Positions 25,436-34,400 of a DNA stretch of 64,000 nucleotides are shown piece by piece. A program made the translations under genes and the position numbers. The DNA comes from VXYL01 sp964348085 (GTDB lineage: Bacteria > Pseudomonadota > Gammaproteobacteria > Pseudomonadales > Azotimanducaceae): contig CAYGBI010000005.1 of the NCBI GenBank assembly GCA_964348085.1, positions 1-64,000 on the forward strand. Reading direction: 5' to 3'. Each line of letters opens with the position of its first letter. Position 1 is the first letter of the stretch. A model generated the notes under the pieces. The model had not been told where the DNA came from. It did no database searches and saw only the letters and a program-made list of their open reading frames with translations.

Positions 25436-27349
25436 TCAGCGGATCCCGGGAAGTTCGCCGTCCGTAGCCGGGCAGTCGCGCCGAAACTCGTCCACTACGC
25501 GGACGAACCACCGGGGTCCGCCCGGTCGGCGCATCACGTCTACCCTGGTCAGTCCCGGCTCCCCCAGTGCGCAGACCATCGTCCGCGGATCGGCGCCGAG
25601 CGCCACCAGATGGTAGTAGTTGGATTCGCGAGCTGGGAGTTCCCGGTGGTGGACCGCACGCTCGAGTGCATGGCGTCCGCTACGGTCGGGGAGGTTAGGA
25701 TCGATGCCCAGTCGCACCAGATGGCGCAGGAAATGCATCTGCGTGAACTCCGCTGCCGCTCCGATCAGATCCCCGGCGTCTTCGTGAGCACGGTCCGCTG
25801 TTTTCGCCCCGCTCTCCATCAGTAGGTACGCCAAGTGCAGCTGGTTGCCGCGCACCGCGGCCAAGAGCGGATCGCCCAGATTCGGGTCGGCGCCGTGCGC
25901 GAGCAACACCTTGGCCGCACGGTACGAGCCTTCGGCGGCGCGCTCCAGAGGCGTGGCCGGCGCGCCCGACGGCGCCGCCCATAACGCGTTCGTCAACGCG
26001 GAGTCTTGGTCGAGCAGGGCTTCCAGCACCAGCGGCAGATCCCGCGTCGCGCTGAAGTGTACGGCTTCGAGCCGCGAACGGGGTTCGACGCCAAGCGCCA
26101 ACAGCGCCGTCGCCAAGTCCTCGCGCCGGTGCGCCAACGCTTGGTCGAAGAGCGACACCACGCTGGCCGCCGTGACGCCGAGATCTCCTGCGCACGCCAC
26201 CGCCCGGTCGCGGGAGATTCGTCGGATATGGTCCGGGCGCGAGGCGCGGTATGGATCTCCGATTCGGGAAGCGGCCAGCCAGCGGCACCCAGCGGGCGAC
26301 GGCTCGGTCGGCGGCTCCTCGCGGGCGCATGTCGGCCGGTGGCGCTCGACGGCGGCGAGGAACCAGTGCGGGTATTGATACCGGAAATCTTCGCGGGCGA
26401 CGCTGTTCCGCGGCAGGCCGCAGGCCATCGCCCGCGGATCCGCCCCCAGGTCCAAAAGCGTGTCCCAGATCGCCTTTCCCGCCCGCAGGTCGCCGTGCAT
26501 GGCCGCAGGCTCGTTGGCGTGTCGCCCGATCCGCTGCGCCGTCGCCACCAGCGGATGCACGTCGGGGCCGTATCCGAGCGCCTCCCCGCCCGGCCCCGGC
26601 AGGTTCGGATCCACCCCGTGCGCGACCAGGTGGGCGACGAACTGAAAGGTGCCGACGTTGGCGGCCCAGTGAAGCGCCTGCCCCTCCACGATCCGCCGTC
26701 CCGCGGTGAGGTCCGCGCCGTGGTCCAGCAGCATATGTGCGATGTGCAGCTGGGGCCCTCCGGTTACTCCGGTTAGGGCGGCGGCCAGCGGCACGCCGAG
26801 CCCGCGTCCCCCGGTGGGGTCCGCGCCGCGCGTCAGCAGCAGTCTCGTAGTCTGGTACGCGCCACAGAACGCTGCGCGGTGCAATGGAGTGCTCAGGTCC
26901 AACGGCGGCCCTTCGTCCAGCAGGGCTTCGAGCACCAAAGGCAGGTCGCGGGCAGCCGCCGCTTCCACGGCGTCGGCGCGTGAACGGGGCCGAACGCCTT
27001 GCGTCAGCAAAGCCAGCGCCACGTCGTCGCGCATCGCGCCGAGCGCTTGGTCGAACAACGAAACCGTGCGTTCGTCGTCGAAGCCCAACGACCCGGCGCA
27101 CGACTTGGCCTCCGCCACCTCCATGCGCGCGATGCGCAGCCACGTCTCGCGGTCCGCGTAGTAGGGGTCGTCACCGAACGGCGCGCCGGGTGGCTTGACG
27201 TTCGCCGAGACAACCCAATCGCACTCGCTCGAAAAGGCGGGAACGACGATCAGAGCGACGCATAGGGCGACGGGGCATGCTGCGCCGTTCCCGGCTCGTT
27301 GCGCTCGGCCACGCCCAAGTCGGACCAACCAATTCCTTCCAGTTTTCAT
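25436..27349 (-). CDS. Sec-exported ankyrin-repeat protein, long type (Ank-A copy 2)
   Basis: The protein has 637 residues, starting 15 bases after the stop of the RHS toxin gene with AGGGG upstream of the ATG. The signal peptide is 'AACPVALCVALIVVPAFSSE'. Two ankyrin blocks (roughly residues 85-270 and 380-590) flank a Cys-containing central part. It is almost identical to 14276-16318 over about 1.9 kb of DNA, and its shorter C-terminus ('TDGELPGIR') probably represents the original end. Directly behind the only full-length RHS gene and carrying its own export signal, it is the best candidate for the immunity protein against the metzincin-like tip; this is inferred. Confidence 0.85.
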   Translation of the reverse strand: MKTGRNWLVRLGRGRAQRAGNGAACPVALCVALIVVPAFSSECDWVVSANVKPPGAPFGDDPYYADRETWLRIARMEVAEAKSCAGSLGFDDERTVSLFDQALGAMRDDVALALLTQGVRPRSRADAVEAAAARDLPLVLEALLDEGPPLDLSTPLHRAAFCGAYQTTRLLLTRGADPTGGRGLGVPLAAALTGVTGGPQLHIAHMLLDHGADLTAGRRIVEGQALHWAANVGTFQFVAHLVAHGVDPNLPGPGGEALGYGPDVHPLVATAQRIGRHANEPAAMHGDLRAGKAIWDTLLDLGADPRAMACGLPRNSVAREDFRYQYPHWFLAAVERHRPTCAREEPPTEPSPAGCRWLAASRIGDPYRASRPDHIRRISRDRAVACAGDLGVTAASVVSLFDQALAHRREDLATALLALGVEPRSRLEAVHFSATRDLPLVLEALLDQDSALTNALWAAPSGAPATPLERAAEGSYRAAKVLLAHGADPNLGDPLLAAVRGNQLHLAYLLMESGAKTADRAHEDAGDLIGAAAEFTQMHFLRHLVRLGIDPNLPDRSGRHALERAVHHRELPARESNYYHLVALGADPRTMVCALGEPGLTRVDVMRRPGGPRWFVRVVDEFRRDCPATDGELPGIR

Positions 27350-27364
27350 TGGTTCCCCTCAGTC

Positions 27365-29665
27365 CTAGTAGTTCTCAACTAGAACCTGTGCGTGATACGC
27401 ATGCACGGATCCAGACGGGTGATTGCCCATGACGTCGTCTACATGGCACGGCAGTGGGCCGGCGGCGTTGTACGCCTCGCCAAAGCCTAAGATGTGGCCG
27501 AATTCGTGGGCTACGACGCGCTCGTCGTATTTGTGAGGGTCGAGCGACATGGTATTGCCTCCTTGCACTGCCATACCGGAAGCGTCACCGCACTTCCAAC
27601 ATCTCCCGTCTACCATTAAGGCGTAGCTGGTATCGGCCACTTTAAACTCGAAATTCAAGGTCGCACTTACGTTTCCGCCGCTCGCAGCAATCGTGTAGGT
27701 GCCGTTCCAACGCTGAGCGCCGAAGACCACCCTGTGATAACTCAGTGGTTCGTCCCTGTCGAACATCAACTTGATGGGGAAGTATCCGGTTACGGTGTTG
27801 TCCTCATCTTGGATTTCGAAATACCAGTTCGTGATGAACCTGCTGCGGTGGTGCTGGGCTTGGTCGCACGTCTGTCCGCCACCTCCGCCGCCGTAGCAGA
27901 AGCCGCCGCCGGTCGGCGCGCAGAACTCGCAGGCGAAGGGCATGCAGCAGTTGGTGGCCCGGTACTCCGGCGGCTGGAACACCGGGTTGGACGGCTTCTC
28001 GAAGTCCGCCATGCCGGCCGACCCGTCCGCGAACAGCGGCCCCGCCACGGCGGCCAGCGCCCGGGCGGCGGCCAGCCCCGGCACGCCGGCCTCGACCGGG
28101 TCGCGCGGGACGGCCTCGAAGGTCGTCTCCGCGATGCCCACCGCGCCGTAGCCGGGTTGCGCTTCGCCGACGACGTCGCCCGAGAGCGCGGTCCGGCGCC
28201 GGTCGGCCTTGCCCGGCGAGCCGACGGCGAGGCCGTCGTCGCCGAACGCCGAGACCTCGCCCGTCGCCGCAGAGCTCAGCCGGGCGAGTCGGCCGAGGGC
28301 CGTGTATTCGGCGGTCACGGTGTCCTCGCCGGTGGCGAACGTCACCGGCCGGCCCATGCGGTCGTAGTCGACGCGCAAGGTGTGCGATCCCTCGTAGTCG
28401 ATGCGCTCTACGCGGTTCATGTCGCCGATCGTCACCGTCTGCCGCTTCGTCGAGCCGTCGAGCTCCGTCACGTCCACCTGGACGATGTTGCCGGCCGCGT
28501 CGTGGCGGTAGCGCGCGGCGCCGCCGGCGCCGAACTCCACCCGCGTCCGGTTGCCCAAGGCGTCGTGGAAGTAGCGGTTGGCGGTGCCGTCGGGGTATGC
28601 GGCGTCGGTGATCCGGCCGAAAGCGTCGCGGGAGAAGAACACGGCCCGGCCGCCCTCGCGCAACGCCGTCAGGTCGCCGGCGCGGTCGCGCTCGGCGTCG
28701 TAGCCGTAGACGACGGTGCGGTCGGGCGTCTCGAGGATCTCGACGCGGTTCTCCCGGTCGAGACCGATCCGCCAGCGGGTTCCGTTGCTGGAGCGCAGCG
28801 CCACCGTGACGCCGGCGGCGTCGCGCTCGAAGGCGTGGCGTTGTCCGCTCCCCTCGGTCACGGTCGTCCGGCGGCGCGAGTAGTCGTAAGCGTATTCCCG
28901 GCCGGTGAGCGACTCGACTACCCGGCCCCGGGCGTCGTAGCTCACGCGAAGGTAGGGCTTGCGGTTGGCGCCGACGGCCGCCGTCAGACGGCCGTCGCGG
29001 TCGTACTCGTGCCACCAGATGTTGCCGGCCAAGTCGGCCACGTCCTTCAGCAACCCCCGTGCGTAGGAGTAGCTCACCGTTCGTTCGTGGCCGTCGGTCA
29101 CCGCGGCGATCAAGCCGCCGCCGTCGCCGCCGCGGCGGATGTCGAACAGCGTGCGGCCGTCGCGGCTTATCGTCGCCAGCAGGCCGTCGGCGTAGCCGAA
29201 GTCCAGTCGGCGGCCGGCGGCCTCCACCTTGGCGATGCGGAACGTTCCGCCGTCGGCCGACCGGTGGAAGACGCGCACCGTGCCGTCGCCCTCGCGCATC
29301 ACCGCCCCGTCGGCCGAGACGGTGACGCGGGTTCCGGCGTGCCGCAGCGTCGGCGGGTCGGCGACGTAGCCGTGGCCGTCGGCGCTGAACCGGTGCCGCG
29401 CGCCGGAACGGTCGACGTGTATCAGGCCGGCTTCGTCGACGACGAGTTCCTCGGCGAGCGAAAGCCGCCAGCCGGGTCCGAAGTCCGGATTCGCGGCGAT
29501 GCGCGGGTCGTACACGCGGGCGAACACGACCGGGCCGTCGGCGTTCCTCACGACGTCCCGGCGGCGGAACGTCAGGTTGCCGGCAGTGACGTTCACGAAG
29601 CGGACGTGCAAGCCGTCGAACAGCGACTGCGGGTTGGGAAACAGCACGTTGACGCGCCGGCGCAT
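27365..29665 (-). CDS. RHS/YD-repeat protein with metzincin-like C-terminal toxin
   Basis: The open frame has 766 residues. The body consists of RHS/YD repeats ('YDRDGRLTAAVGANRKPYLR', 'YSYARGLLKDVADLAGN', 'RYRHDAAGNIVQVD'). The usual PxxxxDPxGL toxin-junction motif is not seen; instead a linker 'NCCMPFACEFCAPTGGGFC' near residue 590 precedes the tip. The tip has 'VVAHEFGHILGFGEAYN' and later 'VDDVMGNHP', a metzincin-type zinc site (HExxHxxGxxE plus a Met-turn-like segment). RHS proteins wrap and deliver such tips to neighbouring cells. In frame just upstream is a signal peptide separated by a single TAG (29696-29698), so this start at 29665 may not be the original one. Ank-A copy 2 follows after 15 bases. 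Confidence 0.8.
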   Translation of the reverse strand: MRRRVNVLFPNPQSLFDGLHVRFVNVTAGNLTFRRRDVVRNADGPVVFARVYDPRIAANPDFGPGWRLSLAEELVVDEAGLIHVDRSGARHRFSADGHGYVADPPTLRHAGTRVTVSADGAVMREGDGTVRVFHRSADGGTFRIAKVEAAGRRLDFGYADGLLATISRDGRTLFDIRRGGDGGGLIAAVTDGHERTVSYSYARGLLKDVADLAGNIWWHEYDRDGRLTAAVGANRKPYLRVSYDARGRVVESLTGREYAYDYSRRRTTVTEGSGQRHAFERDAAGVTVALRSSNGTRWRIGLDRENRVEILETPDRTVVYGYDAERDRAGDLTALREGGRAVFFSRDAFGRITDAAYPDGTANRYFHDALGNRTRVEFGAGGAARYRHDAAGNIVQVDVTELDGSTKRQTVTIGDMNRVERIDYEGSHTLRVDYDRMGRPVTFATGEDTVTAEYTALGRLARLSSAATGEVSAFGDDGLAVGSPGKADRRRTALSGDVVGEAQPGYGAVGIAETTFEAVPRDPVEAGVPGLAAARALAAVAGPLFADGSAGMADFEKPSNPVFQPPEYRATNCCMPFACEFCAPTGGGFCYGGGGGGQTCDQAQHHRSRFITNWYFEIQDEDNTVTGYFPIKLMFDRDEPLSYHRVVFGAQRWNGTYTIAASGGNVSATLNFEFKVADTSYALMVDGRCWKCGDASGMAVQGGNTMSLDPHKYDERVVAHEFGHILGFGEAYNAAGPLPCHVDDVMGNHPSGSVHAYHAQVLVENY

Positions 29666-29803
29666 GTCCAGTTCCTCGATGAGCGCGACGTACTCCTACA
29701 AGGCGTCGGATGCCGACTCGACCGCCGCGGGTTCGTAGTCGCCGGTGGCGCTCGCGATCATCGTTGCGGCGAGTAGGATGACAACACTGCGCAGTGTTCT
29801 CAT
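29666..29803 (-). pseudogene. Signal peptide of the RHS gene, cut off by an in-frame TAG
   Basis: An ATG at 29803 with a GGAGGGG Shine-Dalgarno begins 'MRTLRSVVILLAATMIASAT', a convincing Sec signal peptide. It continues in the same frame into the RHS body, but codon 36 (29698-29696) is TAG. The flanking residues read as normal protein on both sides ('ESASDAL' stop 'EYVALIEELDMRRRVNV'). One point mutation, or a sequencing error, therefore separates export signal and toxin. Confidence 0.75.
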
Positions 29804-29921
29804 GGCCCCTCCGCGCGTTTGGTTTCGTTGCAGGAAATCCTAACCCCGCGACAGTGGCATGTTCTTGCTTTCTCGACGCATGTTCGTGGTAGTTTCGGCA
29901 GAAAGCACCAAGAACGCCTCG

Positions 29922-30409
29922 ATGACGAACGATCCCCGGCAAATAAGCCGAATTGACCGCCATCCGCTCGAAGAGCTGCAGGCGAACGGTCGTCTCTCCA
30001 ATGCGGAGTTGGCCGCCCGCATCAATACTTCGGAGTCCTCCTGCCTGCGCCACCGGCAGCGCTTGGAGAAAGCGGGAATCATCAAGGGCTACGCCGCCGT
30101 CTTGGACCGGGACGCGCTGGGCTACTCGGAAAGCGCGTTCGTGAAGATCACCTGCGTACGCAGCGAAAGGCGGATCTGGACGCTTTCGAGACGGCGGTCG
30201 TCGAAGTGGCGGAAGTGATGGCCTGCCACGCCGTGGACGGCCGGGACGATTACATGCTACGCGTCTTCGTCCGCGACATTCACCATTTTGACTAGGTCCG
30301 CGACCGGTTGGCGGCGTTGCCGCAAGTGGAACGCCTCCACGCGGAGTTCGCGCTGCGTGACGTGCTCGAGAGGACCGCCATTCCCGTGCGCGAGCCTCGC
30401 CTCGGCTAG
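29922..30409 (+). pseudogene. Lrp/AsnC-family transcriptional regulator, broken
   Basis: The N-terminal helix-turn-helix is intact ('IDRHPLEELQANGRLSNAEL', 'RLEKAGIIKGYAAVLDRDAL'). At about 30165 a single-base frameshift occurs; the effector (RAM) domain continues in another frame ('ADLDAFETAVVEVAEVMACH', 'GRDDYMLRVFVRDIHHFD'). It is then interrupted by a TAG at 30293-30295 before finishing as 'VREPRLG' at 30409. Lrp/AsnC proteins are amino-acid-responsive regulators. It is divergent from the RHS gene; whether it once regulated it is unknown. Confidence 0.8.
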
Positions 30410-30497
30410 CCGTTCGGACGGTTATCCGCAATCGTCGCCCGGCACCCCGCTGGGAATCGGGATCGGGCGAGGAATTCTTCCCTCAGCGAGCCAAAGA

Positions 30498-30594
30498 GCG
30501 GATTTCCTACACCGGCAATGGTGATAATCTCTACCTCATGCTCCGGCAAATGCGCGAAAGTTGCGGCTTTCCGTCAACGGGATCGGTGGAGCGA
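30498..30594 (+). repeat. Conserved leader upstream of coiled-coil gene 1
   Basis: About 95 bp starting GCGGATTTCCTACACC and containing CAATGGTGATAATCTCTACC are nearly the same here and at 56308-56404, both ending at the ATG of a coiled-coil gene. The GATAAT and the GGTGGAG just before the ATG could be a -10 box and a Shine-Dalgarno. A partial third copy is at 30984-31026. Confidence 0.6.
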
Positions 30595-30959
30595 TGAACG
30601 ACGTAGTACGACGCAAAACTTGGCCGGCGTGGCTGGACGGCCAGACGGTCGCGGTGGTCGCCACGATAATCGCATTCGGCGCCTTGGTTCAAACCGGGCT
30701 CTCTAGCCTGCGTTCCGACATCAATGAGCTGCGCGGGGACATGAACCAGCACGTCCGCGACTTGCGTGGCGAACTGAGTGAGTTCCGGGGCGAGGTCCGC
30801 AAGGAGTTCGGCCAAGTGGATGTTCGGCTGCGGGCGATCGAGACGGAGCTCGCGGTCGTCGGCACCCGGCTGGACGTCGTGGAGCGTCATGTCGGCATCG
30901 TCGGGCCGTCGCCGACAATTGCGGACTCGTGGCAAGAACCCCGCCGGGCGCCCGACTAG
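30595..30959 (+). CDS. Small membrane-anchored coiled-coil protein (copy 1)
   Basis: The protein has about 121 residues. It begins 'MNDVVRRKTWPAWLDGQTVA', then one transmembrane helix (about residues 16-36), then a heptad coiled coil ('LRSDINELRGDMNQ', 'LRGELSEFRGEVRKEFGQVD') and a short tail 'VVERHVGIVGPSP'. A homologue at 56405-56902 has the same ends but a longer coil. I do not recognise a named family; function unknown. A truncated third copy follows at 30980-31113. The start is chosen from the Shine-Dalgarno and from the conservation of 'MN' between copies. Confidence 0.7.
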
Positions 30960-30979
30960 CAGGCGACGCCTGACGCCAT

Positions 30980-31113
30980 CCAACAATGCGTGAAAGTCGC
31001 AGCTTTCCGTCAACGTGATCGGTGGGGCGATGAACGACGCAGTACGACACAAAACTTGGCCAGCGTGGCCGGACGGTCGCGGTGGTTGCCACGATAGTCG
31101 CCTTCGGCGCGCC
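30980..31113 (+). pseudogene. Truncated third copy of the coiled-coil gene
   Basis: The leader end and the first codons ('MNDAVRHKTWPAWPDGR') repeat copy 1. Eight bases (GGCCAGAC in copy 1) are missing and shift the frame. Similarity stops inside the transmembrane segment near 31113, where the ABC-ATPase relic begins on the other strand. Confidence 0.7.
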
Positions 31114-31124
31114 CCAAAAAGGGA

Positions 31125-31330
31125 ACCACGCTTGGCCGAACAACTCGGCCACGGCCGAGTTCGCCGGCACTTGCCAGATTTCCTCCGGTTCGCTGACTTG
31201 CACGATGCGTCCTGCCGCCAAAATGGCGATGGGATCGGCGATCTTGAGCGCCTCGTCGGGTCGTGCGTCACCACAACGCTGACGCTGCCGACGTTGCGCA
31301 GCGCTCGGCGGGCGTCTGCACGCAAGGCGT
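31125..31330 (-). pseudogene. C-terminal relic of an ABC-transporter ATPase
   Basis: The minus strand encodes 'VSVVVTHDP' (switch-histidine strand) and, after a one-base frameshift, 'DEALKIADPIAILAAGRIVQ' and 'PEEIWQVPANSAVAELFG'. These are typical of the sulfate/polyamine/iron importer ATPase family. Walker motifs and everything upstream are gone. Confidence 0.7.
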
Positions 31331-31348
31331 CGCAATACGGCTCGTGAT

Positions 31349-31412
31349 GCTGGCGCCACGAAAGACGTCGCCTACGGCGCTGCCTTCCGCCCCAGCCCAA
31401 ACCGCCCAATCA
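31349..31412 (-). repeat. Dispersed repeat, copy B
   Basis: Read on the minus strand it shows TTTGGGCTGGGGCGGAAGG, a GCGCCGTAGGCGACG core and CTTTCGTGGCG. It is the same element as at 14022-14084, 56026-56084 and 56966-57028, here in opposite orientation. It abuts the stop codon of gltB, where it may act as the transcript-end hairpin. Confidence 0.55.
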
Positions 31413-34400
31413 ACCGCCGCTCGCCGCCTGCTCCAATACCGGTTCGCGCTCCCGTCGCTTGTGCGCCTCGCGCTCGCTCAGCACCCGCTTGTAGTCCCGG
31501 GGCATCACTTTGACGAAGCTTCGCTGCGCGCGCTCCCAGTCGTCCAACACTCGCCTCGCCACGCTCGAGCCGGTGTAGCGCTGGTGCTTCTCGATCAATC
31601 CGAGCACTTCGGCGACATCGGCGCTCGCCGTTAGCGGCTCCAAGTCCACCAGTCCGGGGTTGCAGTGATCGCGGAACTCGCTCGCCTCGTCCCACACGTA
31701 GGCGATGCCGCCGCTCATGCCGGCGGCGAAGTTGCGGCCCGTGGGACCGAGTATCACCACTCTGCCCCCGGTCATGTACTCGCAGCCGTGGTCGCCCACG
31801 CCTTCGATCACCGCGTGGGCGCCGCTGTTGCGCACGCAAAACCGTTCCGCGCCGATGCCGCGAAAGAAGCACTCGCCGGCGGTGGCGCCGTAGAGCACGA
31901 CGTTGCCGACGAGCACCTGCTCCTCGGCTTTGAAAGTGCTCGCCTTAGGCGGATAGATGATGATGCGGCCTCCGGAGAGGCCTTTGCCCACGTAGTCGTT
32001 GGCGTCGCCCTCCACTTCCAACGTGACGCCTTTGGCGAGCCAAGCGCCGAAACTCTGCCCGGCGCTGCCGTTGAATCGAAAGTGGATGGCGCCGTCGGGG
32101 AGCATACTCGGCCCCACTTCGCGGATGATGTGGTTGGAGAGCATTGCGCCGACGACGCGGTTGACGTTGCGGATGGGCAATTCGCAACGCACTCGCTTGC
32201 CGCCGCTGATGGCGGGCTCGGCAAGTTCGATCAACCGGTTGTCGATGGCATCCGCAAGGCCGTGGTCTTGGTCGTGAATGCGGTACACGCCGAGGCAGTT
32301 TTCCGGCTGCGGGGCTGGGGTCAGCATCGCGGAGAAGTCCAAGCCGCGCGCCTTCCAATGCGAAACGGCCGCCTCGGCTTGCAGGGCGTCGGCGCGGCCG
32401 ATCATGTCGTTTACCGTGCGGAAGCCGAGTTTCGCCATGATGCGCCGGAGTTCTTCGGCAACCATGAAAAAGTAGTTGACGACATGTTCGGGCGTGCCGG
32501 TGAACTTGCGCCGTAAGTCCGGGTCTTGGGTGGCGATACCCACCGGGCAGGTGTTCAGGTGGCACTTGCGCATCATGATGCAGCCCAAGGCGATCAGCGG
32601 CGCGGTGGCGAAGCCGAACTCCTCGGCGCCGAGTAGCGCGGCGATGGCGACATCCCGCCCGGTCTTGAGTTGCCCGTCGGTTTGCAGCACCACGCGGGAG
32701 CGCAAGTTGTTCATCACCAAGGTCTGATGGGTTTCCGCGATGCCGAGTTCCCACGGCACCCCGGCGTGCTTGATGGACGTGAGCGGCGAAGCGCCCGTGC
32801 CGCCGGTGTCGCCGGCGATGACGAGGTGATCGGTACGCGCCTTGACCACGCCGGCGGCGACCGTGCCGACGCCGATGGCGGCGCCCAGCTTGACGCTGAT
32901 GCGCGCCTTGGGATTGCCGTTCTTGAGGTCGTGGATGAGCTGCGCGATGTCCTCGATGGAGTAGATGTCGTGGTGGGGTGGCGGGCTGATCAGGCCCACC
33001 CCCGGGGTCGAGTGACGAATGGAGGCGATGTAGTCGTCTACTTTGCGGCCGGGCAGTTCGCCCCCCTCGCCGGGTTTCGCGCCTTGAACGATCTTGATCT
33101 GCAATTCGTCGGCGTTGGCGAGATAGTTCACCGTCACGCCGAATCTGCCGCTTGCCACCTGCTTGATGGCGGAGCGCTTGGAGTCGCCGTTCGCCAACGG
33201 CAGAAAACGCTCCGGGTCTTCGCCGCCCTCGCCGGTGTTGGACTTGCCGCCGATGCGGTTCATGGCGACGGCCAAACTCTCGTGGGCTTCCTTGGATATG
33301 GAGCCGAAGCTCATGGCGCCCGTGGCGAAGCGTTTGACGATTTCTTTGGCGTCCTCCACGTCCGCTAGCGGAATCGGCCCGCCGTTGGCGGCCTCGTTGA
33401 ACCCCAACAGTCCCCGCAACGTGGACTGGCGGGTGCTCGCTTCGTTGGCCTGCTTGGCGAAACGCCAATACGCCCCTTCGTCGTCCTGACGCGCCGCCAC
33501 TTGCAGATTGGCGATGGTTTCCGGATCCCACATATGGGTGTCGCCGTGCCGCCGCCAATGGAAGTCGCCGGGATTCGGCAACACCGGCAAGGAAACAACC
33601 CCTTGCGGCGGGTAGCCAAAGGCATGGCGACGTTGCATCTCATCCGCCAATACCTCGAATCCGACGCCTTGCACCCGGCTTGCGGTGCCGGCGAAACAGC
33701 GCCGGACGACCTCGTCCGCCAACCCCACGGCCTCGAATATCTGCGCGCCCTTGTAGGACTGCAACGTAGAGATGCCCATCTTCGCCATCACCTTGAGCAT
33801 TCCCTTGGCGACGCCTTTCTTGTAGGCGTCCACCACATCCGCATCGTCCGCCACATGTTCGGCGTCGGCGAGATAGCCGTTGCGCCGGGCGTCCCAAAGC
33901 GCCTCGAACGCGAGGTAAGGATTGATGGCGTCGGCGCCGAAGCCGATCAGCAGGCAATGATGGTGGACTTCCCGCGCTTCGCCGGTTTCGACCACCAAGG
34001 CGACCCGGGTTCGGCTGGCGGTACGCACCAAGTGGTGATGCACGGCACCGGTTGCCGCCAATGCGCTAATCGGCACTCGCTCGGGACCGATCGCGCGGTC
34101 CGACAGCACGATGAGCTCGATGCCGTCCTCCACGGCGCGCGTGGCTTGTGCGCAGATGCGGTCGAATGCCGCGAGCAGGCCGTCTCGGCCCGAATCGCGC
34201 GTGAAAGTAATGTCGATGGTGCGGGCGTGCCAGCCAAGCACCCCGCCGCCGGTGCGACGCGGTGCGGAGGGTGAACCGCCAAGGTGTTTGATGGCGGCGA
34301 GTTCGCCGTTGTCGAGAATGGGGTGCGGCACGCGCAGCCGCCCCGCGTGCTGTTCGGTGACCTCGAGCAGATTGCGTTCGGGGCCGATGTAGCACTCCAG

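Noticed and set aside
14276..27349. Ankyrin and TPR proteins as type IV secretion effectors for a eukaryotic host
   Set aside because: All carry Sec signal peptides and sit directly behind toxin tips; no secretion apparatus genes are in view. Immunity proteins fit better, although a host-associated lifestyle cannot be excluded.
14000..30000. The repeated blocks as a CRISPR array or phage attachment region
   Set aside because: The repeats are kilobase-scale coding duplications or gene fragments, not short, regularly spaced repeats, and no integrase or cas gene is present.
29696..30295. Recoding of TAG as a sense codon, because both the RHS gene and the Lrp gene have in-frame TAGs
   Set aside because: TAG is used as the ordinary stop in many intact genes here (for example the OppA-like, OppD-like, rpmE, ychF and RHS genes), and the Lrp gene also has a frameshift. 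Pseudogenisation is simpler.
27734..30431. Very long open frames antisense to the RHS gene (680 and 875 codons)
   Set aside because: They are Arg-, Ala- and Gly-rich with no recognisable domain and arise from codon bias in high-GC DNA opposite the RHS frame.
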